From: Microvirga sp. BSC39
Lineage (GTDB): Bacteria; Pseudomonadota; Alphaproteobacteria; Rhizobiales; Beijerinckiaceae
Assembly (NCBI RefSeq): GCF_000739015.1
Contig: NZ_JPUG01000062.1
Span: 310,001 to 374,000, forward strand
DNA: 64,000 nt
Reading direction: 5' to 3'
Shown here: piece after piece, positions 10,794 through 17,807 of the stretch
How the letters are laid out: every line of letters begins with the position of its first letter
Numbering within the stretch: the stretch's first letter is position 1
Translations under genes and position numbers: made by a program
Notes under the pieces: model-generated
Told to the model about the DNA's origin: nothing
Database searches by the model: none
What the model saw: the letters and a program-made list of their open reading frames with translations, nothing else

Positions 10794-11435
10794 TCAAGCG
10801 GGGCGCCGCCGGGGAGAAGGCTTCTTCACCAGGGAACGGACCAACCGGTAGCCGAGGAGCACGGCCACGATGGTCGCATAGACCAGAGGCTCGGGCGGCC
10901 AGGACTTCACCACGAGGATGTAGTGGAGCACCGCACCGACGGCCGCCGCATACACGAGCTTATGCAGCTTGGCCCAGGCCTGCCCGCCCATGCGCCGGAT
11001 GGCGGCGTTGTTGGAGGTCACGGCCAAGGGCACGAGGATGACGAAGGTCGCCATGCCGATGGTGATGTACGGCCGCTTGATGATGTCGGCCACGATGGCC
11101 GCCATGTCGAGTCCCTGGTCGAGCACCAGATAGGTGATGAGGTGGAGGGCCGCGTAATAGAAGGCCAGCAGCCCGATGGCGCGGCGGTAGCGCAGGAGGT
11201 TGATGCCGAGGAGCTGCCGCAGCGGCGTGATCGCGAGCGTCGCAATGAGAAAGCGCAAGGCCCAGAGGCCGAGCGCCTGCTCGAGATAGCGCATGGGATC
11301 GGCGCCGAGCTGATCCATGATGCCGGCATAGAACAGCCACACGGCCGGAATGAAGCCGACGATGTAGACGAGGATCTTCGGCACCTGAGGCAGGGCAAAA
11401 CCCTTGGCGGCGGGCGCAGAGGCTCTTCCGGCCAT
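10794..11435 (-). CDS. msrQ: Haem-binding membrane subunit MsrQ of the MsrPQ methionine sulfoxide reductase
   Basis: This 213-residue membrane protein is of the MsrQ (YedZ) family. It has about six membrane helices, GLWALRFLIATLAITPLRQLLG, YRRAIGLLAFYYAALHLITYLV with a likely haem His, and WAKLHKLVYAAAVGAVLHYILVVKS with further His residues. MsrQ passes electrons from the quinone pool or a flavin to periplasmic MsrP. The ATG at 11435 overlaps the msrP stop as TGATG, fixing the start. The C-terminus is basic (KKPSPRRRPA). Confidence 0.93.
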   Translation of the reverse strand: MAGRASAPAAKGFALPQVPKILVYIVGFIPAVWLFYAGIMDQLGADPMRYLEQALGLWALRFLIATLAITPLRQLLGINLLRYRRAIGLLAFYYAALHLITYLVLDQGLDMAAIVADIIKRPYITIGMATFVILVPLAVTSNNAAIRRMGGQAWAKLHKLVYAAAVGAVLHYILVVKSWPPEPLVYATIVAVLLGYRLVRSLVKKPSPRRRPA

Positions 11436-12403
11436 CAGTAGAGCTTCCGCAGGTCCATGCCCGTGTAGAGGCTCGCCACCTGCTCGGCATAGCCGTTGAA
11501 CATCAGGGTCGGGCGGCGCTTCACGAACAGGCCGCCCTCGCCGATGCGCCGCTCGGTCGCCTGACTCCAGCGCGGATGATCCACCGTCGGGTTCACGTTG
11601 GCGTAGAAGCCGTATTCGCTGGGAGCCTGCTTGTTCCAGGAGGTCGGCGGCTGCTTGTCGACGAAGCTGATGCGGGTGATCGACTTGATGCCCTTGAAGC
11701 CGTATTTCCACGGCACCACGAGGCGGATGGGCGCGCCGTTCTGGTTCGGCAGCGTCTCGCCGTAGAGCCCGACCGCCAGGAGGGTGAGCGGGTTCATGGC
11801 CTCGTCCAGGCGCAGCCCCTCCACATAGGGCCATTCGAGCACCGGGAAGATGGAATCCATCCCCGGCATCTCCTCGGGCCGATAGGCCGTCTCGAACGCC
11901 ACGTATTTCGCGCTGCCCAAGGGCTCCACGCGCTTGACGAGGTCCGCCAGCGGGAAGCCGACCCAAGGGATCACCATGGACCAGCCTTCGACGCAACGCA
12001 TGCGATAGATGCGCTCCTCGAGCGCCGAGGACTTGATCAGGTCCTCGATGGCGAACTCGGCCGGCTTGCCCACCATGCCATCGACCTTGACCGTCCAGGG
12101 CGAGGTCTTGAGCGACTTGGCCTTGGCGGCCGGGTCGTCCTTGCCGGTGCCGAACTCGTAGAAATTGTTGTAGCTTGTGACGTCCTCGCGGCTCGTCAGC
12201 TTCTCGTCCGTCGAGAACGGGCTCTTGGCCGCCTGAAGCGGAGCCGCCTCCAAACCTCCCGGCAGGGCTGCCGCGAACGCAAGCCCGGCCGCGCCCGTCA
12301 TCCACTGGCGACGGTTGAGATAGACCTCCCGAGGCGTGATCTCGGAGGGCAGGATATCGGAAGGGCGGCGGATCAGCACGGCATCACCTCGTTTGGAACC
12401 CAT
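11435..12403 (-). CDS. msrP: Periplasmic methionine sulfoxide reductase catalytic subunit MsrP (molybdoenzyme)
   Basis: From ATG 12403 (322 residues; a GTG at 12418 is possible) the protein carries a twin-arginine signal ([12 protein letters not shown]). It also has the sulfite-oxidase-fold sequence [20 protein letters not shown]; Cys137 there is the expected molybdenum-cofactor ligand. MsrP repairs oxidised methionines in periplasmic proteins, using electrons from MsrQ. Export is by Tat because the cofactor is inserted in the cytoplasm. It heads a run msrP-msrQ-modA-modB-modC, which pairs a molybdoenzyme with molybdate uptake. Confidence 0.95.
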   Translation of the reverse strand: MGSKRGDAVLIRRPSDILPSEITPREVYLNRRQWMTGAAGLAFAAALPGGLEAAPLQAAKSPFSTDEKLTSREDVTSYNNFYEFGTGKDDPAAKAKSLKTSPWTVKVDGMVGKPAEFAIEDLIKSSALEERIYRMRCVEGWSMVIPWVGFPLADLVKRVEPLGSAKYVAFETAYRPEEMPGMDSIFPVLEWPYVEGLRLDEAMNPLTLLAVGLYGETLPNQNGAPIRLVVPWKYGFKGIKSITRISFVDKQPPTSWNKQAPSEYGFYANVNPTVDHPRWSQATERRIGEGGLFVKRRPTLMFNGYAEQVASLYTGMDLRKLY

Positions 12404-12474
12404 TGTGGATGGGTACACCCGAGAACGCCAGAGGTGCTCTCACGTTTCCGTTACAAACTATCCTCGGCTGTGCC

Positions 12475-13143
12475 TTAGGGCAGCGCCCGCACAAACTTTC
12501 TCGTGATCTCGCGCGGATTGGTGATCGCCGTGCCCACCACCACCGCGTGGGCTCCGCGCCTGAAAGCTTCCGCAACGAGCTCCGGCGTGTCGAAGCGCCC
12601 CTCAGCCACGATAGGACCCGGGATCTCGGCCACGAGGGCGGACAGAAGCTCCAGATTTGGCCCCTCGGTCTTGCGGGAGGCCGTCTCCTCCGTGTAGCCG
12701 GAGAGCGTCGTCGCGATGTAGGTCGCGCCCGCAGCGTGGGCGGCGCGCCCCTCCTCAAGGGTTGCGATATCGGCAAAGACCTCCCGGCCGAGTTCGCTGC
12801 GGATGCGCCCGATCAGGCGCTCCACCGGCTCACCGTCGCGCGGGCGCGGGGTGGCATCGAGGCCGATGATGTCGGCGCCGGCCCTCGCGATCTGCTCAGC
12901 CTGCGCGAAGCCCGGCGTGATGTAGACCGGGAAGCGGTCGTCCCACACCTTGGCGATGCCGATGATCGGGAGCGCGGTCACGGCGCGGATGGCCGCCACA
13001 TCGTCTGAACCATTGGCGCGGATGCCCCTGGCGCCGCCCTGCTCCGCCGCCCGTGCCATGGCGGCCATGAGGACCGGCCCGTGCAGCGGATTGTCGGCTC
13101 TCGCCTGGCAGGAGACGACGAGCGCGCCTTTCGGGATCAGCAT
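12475..13143 (-). CDS. nanE: Putative N-acetylmannosamine-6-phosphate 2-epimerase NanE
   Basis: This 222-residue TIM-barrel protein has the NanE pattern: LVVSCQARADNPLHGP at the start, GGARGIRANG, FPVYITPGFA, ADIIGLDATPRPR, YIATTLSGYT and IVAEGRFDTPELVAEAFRRGAHAVVVGTAI. NanE converts N-acetylmannosamine-6-P to N-acetylglucosamine-6-P in sialic acid and amino-sugar breakdown. Its ATG lies one base after the stop of the sugar permease, so it is co-translated with the ABC importer upstream. That suggests the importer brings in N-acetylmannosamine, sialic acid or a related amino sugar. No nanA or nanK is in view. Confidence 0.9.
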   Translation of the reverse strand: MLIPKGALVVSCQARADNPLHGPVLMAAMARAAEQGGARGIRANGSDDVAAIRAVTALPIIGIAKVWDDRFPVYITPGFAQAEQIARAGADIIGLDATPRPRDGEPVERLIGRIRSELGREVFADIATLEEGRAAHAAGATYIATTLSGYTEETASRKTEGPNLELLSALVAEIPGPIVAEGRFDTPELVAEAFRRGAHAVVVGTAITNPREITRKFVRALP

Positions 13144-13144
13144 G

Positions 13145-13999
13145 CTACTTCACCGCGCCCGCCGTCATGCCCTGGATGAACTGGCGCGACAGGGCGATGT
13201 AGAGGAGCGTGATGGGCGCCGCCGCGATGGTGAGGCCGGCGAACAGCATGCCCCAGTCGGTGGTGTATTCGCCCATGAAGGTGGTGAGCCCCTGCGGCAG
13301 GGTTTTGCGCGCGTCGGTCTGGATGAAGACGAGCGGGAAGAAGAAGTCGTTCCAGATCGGCACTGCGTTCTGGATGGCGGCAATCGCCATGGGCGGGCGC
13401 GCCAGCGGCAGCATCACCGACCACATGATGCGGGGCTCGGATGCGCCGTCGATGCGGGCCGCATCCTCGAGTTCCGACGGCAGCGTGCGCAGGAAGCCCG
13501 CCATGATGAACACGGCGGAGGGCAACCCGATGGCCGTGTAGGTGACGATGAGACTCCAGCGGCTGTCGAGGAGGCCGAGATCGCGCAGCAGGATGAAGAG
13601 CGGGATGACCGCGAGCTTCAGGGGCAGCATCAGCCCTGCGAGGAAGAACAGCAGGATGAAGGTGTTGGTGCGTGATTCGTAGCGCGCCACCGCATAGCCC
13701 GCCATGGTGCCGAGCACGAGGATGAGGAGAACCGACGTGCCCGTCACCAGGATCGAGTTCACGAAATAGGTGGGCATTGCCGTTTCGCCGAGCACCTTGG
13801 CGAAGTTCCCGACTTGCGTGAAGTCGGGCAGCGCGAACGGATGCTCGAAGATCTCGCCCGTGGTCTTGAAGGCGGAGAGCACCATCACCACGACCGGATA
13901 GAGCATGATGAAGGAGTTGGCGATCAGGATGACCTGCGCGAGAAGCGCGAAGGAGATCGGCTGGCGCGATGCGGGCGCCTGGGATGTAAGGGCGGTCAA
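13145..13999 (-). CDS. Carbohydrate ABC transporter permease (MalG/CUT1-type)
   Basis: This is a 284-residue inner-membrane permease. TTG at 13999 is the likely start because it overlaps the upstream TGA (TTGA) and no nearer ATG exists. It has six hydrophobic segments, and the EAA loop reads FLRTLPSELEDAARIDGASEPRIMWSVMLPLARP, as in MalG-class permeases. It pairs with the MalF-type permease just upstream. nanE follows one base downstream. Confidence 0.9.
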   Translation of the reverse strand: MTALTSQAPASRQPISFALLAQVILIANSFIMLYPVVVMVLSAFKTTGEIFEHPFALPDFTQVGNFAKVLGETAMPTYFVNSILVTGTSVLLILVLGTMAGYAVARYESRTNTFILLFFLAGLMLPLKLAVIPLFILLRDLGLLDSRWSLIVTYTAIGLPSAVFIMAGFLRTLPSELEDAARIDGASEPRIMWSVMLPLARPPMAIAAIQNAVPIWNDFFFPLVFIQTDARKTLPQGLTTFMGEYTTDWGMLFAGLTIAAAPITLLYIALSRQFIQGMTAGAVK

Positions 14000-14928
14000 A
14001 ACTGGATCTCCCGACGGCGCAGCCACAGGGTCAGCATGGACGCGAAGACGACGATGAAGAGGAACAGGAGCGTGGCAAGCGCCGATCCCATGCCGAAGTT
14101 CTGGATGCTGGCGCTCTGGTTGCCGAAAGCCGTGCGGTAGAAGACGAGACCGAGCACGTCCGTGGTGCCGAAGGGCGACCCGTCGAGGCCCACCATCACG
14201 TAAGGGATCTCGAACCAGTTGAACGCGCCGATGAAGAGCAGCGTGAACAGGATGGTGGTGCTCGGCGCCACCAGGGGCCACACGATGTTCTTCAACAGCT
14301 GCCACTCGTTGGTGCCGTCGAGCCGCGCCGCCTCGATGATCTCCGACGGGATGCGCTGCATGCCGGCGAGATAGACCAGCGTCGGGAAGCCCACGAAGTG
14401 CCAGGCGTTGGCGAGGATGAGAGCGCCGAGCGCCGTCGATGAGTCGCCGAGCCAGGGCTTGGCCCATGAATCGAGGCCTAGTGAATAGAGAGCCTGATTG
14501 ATGATGCCGAAATTCGGGTTGAGGAAGAGCTTCCAGAGGAAGCCCACGATGATGGTTGAGAGCACCACCGGGACGAACACGGCGATCCGGTGGAAGCGGA
14601 AGCCGAAGGGTTCCTTGTAGAGCAGCCAGGCGAGAAGGAACCCGCCGCCGTTCTGGATGATCATCAGCGCAACGAGCGCGTAGACATTGTGCAGGAACGC
14701 GTTCCACACCACGGGCGCCATGGTGGCGCCGAACAGCACTTCCTTGAAATTCTTCAGGCCCACGAACTCGCCGCGCGCCAGCCCCTGCCAGTCGTAGAAG
14801 GCATAGGCGAAGGCCGACAGGATCGGATAGACCACGAACAGCGACATGAACACGATGGGCGGAACGACGAGGAACGCCACCCATAATTGCCGCTTCAGCG
14901 ACGGGGCCTGTTTGCGCGAGACGAGCAT
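13996..14928 (-). CDS. Carbohydrate ABC transporter permease (MalF/CUT1-type)
   Basis: This 310-residue permease has about six membrane segments and the MalF-type loop RIPSEIIEAARLDGTNEWQLLKNIVWPLVAPS. It carries the usual N-terminal segment WVAFLVVPPIVFMSLFVVYPILSAF. Its stop overlaps the next permease start. The binding-protein gene is about 140 bp upstream with a palindromic repeat in between. The operon contains no ATPase gene, so the transporter must borrow an ATP-binding subunit (MsmK/UgpC type) from elsewhere, as is common for CUT1 systems. Confidence 0.92.
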   Translation of the reverse strand: MLVSRKQAPSLKRQLWVAFLVVPPIVFMSLFVVYPILSAFAYAFYDWQGLARGEFVGLKNFKEVLFGATMAPVVWNAFLHNVYALVALMIIQNGGGFLLAWLLYKEPFGFRFHRIAVFVPVVLSTIIVGFLWKLFLNPNFGIINQALYSLGLDSWAKPWLGDSSTALGALILANAWHFVGFPTLVYLAGMQRIPSEIIEAARLDGTNEWQLLKNIVWPLVAPSTTILFTLLFIGAFNWFEIPYVMVGLDGSPFGTTDVLGLVFYRTAFGNQSASIQNFGMGSALATLLFLFIVVFASMLTLWLRRREIQF

Positions 14929-14966
14929 GTATTGACCTTGATCGATCCTCGGGGATCATCCCTGCC

Positions 14967-15054
14967 GTCATGGCCGGGCTTGACCCGGCCATCCACGTCT
15001 TGAGAAACGCTGCGCCACCAAGACGTGGATCCCCGGGCTTGTCCCGGGGATGAC
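14967..15054. repeat. Paired palindromic intergenic repeat (REP-like)
   Basis: Three nested inverted repeats occupy the space between binding-protein and permease genes. GGCCGGG/CCCGGCC (about 14971-14990) and CCCCGGG/CCCGGGG (about 15030-15049) are two hairpins. CCACGTCTT (14993-15001) pairs with AAGACGTGG (15020-15028). The two halves look like two inverted copies of one element flanked by GTCAT/ATGAC. I recall elements with this wording (CCGGGCTTGACCCGG) scattered in Hyphomicrobiales genomes. In the transcript it would form a large structure. Confidence 0.8.
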
Positions 15055-15068
15055 GTGGGGTAGTAGTC

Positions 15069-16319
15069 TTACTTCTGGAACGGCTTGTAGTAGGTCGCGA
15101 TGCCCTTGTTGATCTCGGCCGCGGCCTGCTCCGGGGTCTGCTGGCCGGCGAGCATCTTCTGCACGTTCGACTGCAGCAGCACCGAGCCGCTCGGCTCCTG
15201 GTAGCGGAAGCGCACAAGCATCAGGTAGGACATGGAGTTTTCGGCGAGCTTCGCCACCTCCTGGGTGATCGCATCCTCGATCTTGATGCCCTTGATCGGC
15301 GACAGGTTCTTCAGGGTGTTGGTGAAGGCCGTGCCGTATTCGGGCGTCGCGAGGTAGCGCACGAACTTGAGCGCCGCGTCCTTCTTCTCGCTCTTGGCGT
15401 TCACCGCGTAGCCGCCGTCGTAGTAGGTGGCGATCAGGTGCTGATCGCCGGCCTTCAGTACGGGAGCCGGGAACACGCCGAGGTCGAGGGTCGGGTTCTG
15501 GTTCTTGAAGTTCGCCACTTCATAGGAGCCGCCCGCGAACATGGCCGCGCGGCCCGCCACGAAGAGCTGCTGCGAGGACGGGTAGTCGACGCCGGTGAAG
15601 TTCGGCGAGAAGTACTGGCTGACGTCCTTCAGCTTGGTCAGCGCAGTGACGAAGCGCGGATCGGTGAAGTTCGCCTTGCCGGACACGATGTCGGCCTCGA
15701 ACTCCTTGCCGAGCATGGACGAAAGCAGGCCGCCCACGATGGTCTCGTTCTGCCAGGCGGTGGCCGTGCCGTTGGCGAACGGCGTGATGTTCTTGGCCTT
15801 CAGGGCCTGGGCGAGCGTCATCAGCTCATCCCAGGTCTTCGGCGGGGTCACGCCGTTATCCGCGAAGATCTTCTTGTTGTAGACCACGAGCTGGGCCTGC
15901 ATGGCGAAGGGAACGGCATAGACCTTGCCGTCGGCGCGCAGGGTCTCGGCGGCGAGCGATGCTTCAGGGAAGTTCGCCAGCTCCGGCACGTTCTGCTGGT
16001 CGAGGGCGAGCAGGTAGCCGGGGGTCGCGATGGTCTCCAGGTTGCCGTAGGCGCGCACCTGGATCACGTCCGGGCCGCGGCCGGCGGCGAGCGCCGTGGA
16101 GAGGATCGTCTGGTAGTTCTCAGGCGCATAGGTCTCGAACTTGACCGTGATGCCGGGGTTCTTCTCCTGGAACTTCTTGATGGTGTCCTGGTAGAAGGCG
16201 CGGTCTTCCTGGCGCCAGCTCCAGAAGGTCAGCTCGGTCTGCTGCGCCATGGCGGCGCCGGACGAGAGCAGGAGGCTGCCGGCGGCAGCGCCCATCAGAA
16301 TGCGTCGGGTCAGTTTCAT
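15069..16319 (-). CDS. Carbohydrate ABC transporter substrate-binding protein (SBP_bac_1)
   Basis: From ATG 16319 (GAGGGA upstream) the protein has 416 residues and a signal peptide ending around GAAMAQ. The mature sequence is a family 1 sugar-binding protein: TELTFWSWRQEDRAFYQDTIKKFQEKNPGITV, GRGPDVIQVRAYGN, PFAMQAQLVVYNKKIFADNGVTPPKTWDELM and FVAGRAAMFAGGSYEV. It captures sugars in the periplasm for the two permeases downstream. Association with nanE points to an amino sugar. Confidence 0.92.
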   Translation of the reverse strand: MKLTRRILMGAAAGSLLLSSGAAMAQQTELTFWSWRQEDRAFYQDTIKKFQEKNPGITVKFETYAPENYQTILSTALAAGRGPDVIQVRAYGNLETIATPGYLLALDQQNVPELANFPEASLAAETLRADGKVYAVPFAMQAQLVVYNKKIFADNGVTPPKTWDELMTLAQALKAKNITPFANGTATAWQNETIVGGLLSSMLGKEFEADIVSGKANFTDPRFVTALTKLKDVSQYFSPNFTGVDYPSSQQLFVAGRAAMFAGGSYEVANFKNQNPTLDLGVFPAPVLKAGDQHLIATYYDGGYAVNAKSEKKDAALKFVRYLATPEYGTAFTNTLKNLSPIKGIKIEDAITQEVAKLAENSMSYLMLVRFRYQEPSGSVLLQSNVQKMLAGQQTPEQAAAEINKGIATYYKPFQK

Positions 16320-16358
16320 CGTCGTTTCCCTCATTGTTGAAGTCCTTGTCCTCCCACC

Positions 16359-16387
16359 GCAGGGCCTGTCTTTCGAACAGGCCTTGC
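16359..16387 (-). terminator. Hairpin downstream of the PP2C-like gene
   Basis: GCAGGGCCTGT (16359-16369) pairs with ACAGGCCTTGC (16377-16387) with one mismatch. It lies between the PP2C-like stop and the sugar-binding-protein start. No T-run follows on the transcribed strand, so termination is possible but weakly supported; it may instead protect mRNA. Confidence 0.4.
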
Positions 16388-16396
16388 GGAACTCGT

Positions 16397-17272
16397 TCAG
16401 CGCGATCGCTCGGCTGCAATGACGAGAAAGGTCGCGTCGTCGTGTGTCTTAACACGAGGATAAGCGCCTGCCATGAGGTCGCCCCGCTCCCTGTCCCGCA
16501 ATTCCCGCATCAGGTCCTGCCCTTTTCCCGCGGCGAGCCGGTCGTAGAGCTCGGCGTCCGAATAGGCTTCGAACACGTCCACGAGCCTCATGAAGCCGTC
16601 GGTGGCGAGCACGATGGGCGCGCCCGGCCGCACCTGCGCGTCGAACCGCAGCTCCTGGCCGGCCCAGGGCCGACGCGGGTTCACGACCCAATAGCCGTCC
16701 TGTTGGTTGAGCCGGGCGCGGTTCTCCAGAATTTGATTCCTCACGGCCTCGGGAATCCGCCCCGGCTCATGCCCTTCGGCACCGAGAGCCGCCAGCGTCT
16801 TGCGCTCGAAAGGCTTCGCCCGCTCGTCGCTCCAGCGGGTGATCCCATGCTCCGACGGCACCAGGGCGATCACATCGCCAAAGAAACGCCCCTGGAGCCC
16901 GAGGAGACCTCCCTCCTCCTGCATCAACGCGATCAGGCCGAGACACGCAGAGGGGGTGTGATGGTCGCTGACATCCGGCACCCGGGCGGTCTCTTCCTCG
17001 AAGGCCGATCGAACGTCGACCTCAAGCTGCCGCAGCACCATATCGGCGCCCTCCGCTCCGGACAGGGCCGTCAGCCGCTCGCCCACGAAGGCCGCAAGCC
17101 AGGCGGCATCGCTGCCTCCGGAGGTCAACTGGTCGTCTGAGAGACCAGTGGCTCCGTCGATGATCCAGGCGAAACGGCCGTGCAGGCCGGCCCCGTCCTC
17201 ATTGACGCGAGAGCCAGTCAGGGAAAGCCGGTCGAGGGACCGGAAGCAGAAGGTGGAGCCAGTCACGTTCAC
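16397..17272 (-). CDS. PP2C-family serine/threonine phosphatase-like protein
   Basis: The protein is about 291 residues if GTG 17272 is used. The PP2C metal-ligand motifs are all recognisable: SRVNEDG near the N-terminus, WIIDGATG, VLATDGFM and THDDATFLVI at the end. It probably dephosphorylates a Ser/Thr-phosphorylated protein or acts in stress signalling; no partner kinase is adjacent. The start is unclear. The frame stays open to a TTG at 17320, but the only well-spaced Shine-Dalgarno (AGGAGG, 17298-17303) serves a six-codon ORF whose TGA overlaps GTG 17272. Confidence 0.8.
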   Translation of the reverse strand: MNVTGSTFCFRSLDRLSLTGSRVNEDGAGLHGRFAWIIDGATGLSDDQLTSGGSDAAWLAAFVGERLTALSGAEGADMVLRQLEVDVRSAFEEETARVPDVSDHHTPSACLGLIALMQEEGGLLGLQGRFFGDVIALVPSEHGITRWSDERAKPFERKTLAALGAEGHEPGRIPEAVRNQILENRARLNQQDGYWVVNPRRPWAGQELRFDAQVRPGAPIVLATDGFMRLVDVFEAYSDAELYDRLAAGKGQDLMRELRDRERGDLMAGAYPRVKTHDDATFLVIAAERSR

Positions 17273-17289
17273 GACGTAACTGGTCTCAT
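17269..17289 (-). promoter_or_regulatory. Possible six-codon leader ORF coupled to the PP2C-like gene
   Basis: ATG at 17289 begins M-R-P-V-T-S-stop. It has AGGAGG exactly 8 nt upstream. Its TGA overlaps the GTG of the phosphatase frame (GTGA, 17269-17272). This is the geometry of a translationally coupled leader; a one-base frameshift near the true start would look the same. Confidence 0.4.
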
Positions 17290-17435
17290 ATTGGTTGCCT
17301 CCTGTCCATACTGGTCTCAAGGGCTGTTCACACCCTTCCTCAAGACCCCGAAAGGCTTACGCAGGATCAGTTTGATCGAATTCCGGGCTTGAGCGTTAGT
17401 CCCTTGGACCCCACTGCAGCGGCAAAGGATGAGCC

Positions 17436-17753
17436 ATGGTCACCCTGGAGATAGGCGGCAAGGCGGTTGCCGTGACGAATGCGGACGAGAGCCAGGCCCG
17501 TGAACTCTTTCTCAGCGAGAGCTTCAAAGATGACCTGAAATCGTTTAAGAGCGAGGGCCGCTCCCTCTGGGACGGCTCAGCTGCCTTGACGACACGGCCC
17601 GCATCGGAAGACGAGATCGATGCCTTCTATGAGGCTTTGGACGAAGAGGACGAGGTCGACGAAGACGGCGAAGACGATGATGACGACCTCGATATCGATG
17701 TCGTGTTCCTGGTGTCCATCGACGAAATAGACGACGCCGCTGCCTCCGGCTGA
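17436..17753 (+). CDS. Small acidic hypothetical protein
   Basis: A 105-residue protein with a good ribosome site (AAAGGAT before ATG 17436). The N-terminal half (TLEIGGKAVAVTNADESQARELFLSE) looks folded. The second half carries a dense Asp/Glu stretch (EALDEEDEVDEDGEDDDDD) followed by LDIDVVFLVSIDEID. I do not recognise the family. It ends 54 nt before the DEAD-box helicase in the same direction and could share its transcript. Confidence 0.7.
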   Translation: MVTLEIGGKAVAVTNADESQARELFLSESFKDDLKSFKSEGRSLWDGSAALTTRPASEDEIDAFYEALDEEDEVDEDGEDDDDDLDIDVVFLVSIDEIDDAAASG

Positions 17754-17807
17754 TCATCCTTACCGGAGCCCTCGAGGGCTCCTCTTGAAACGGTTCAGCC
17801 CATTCTC

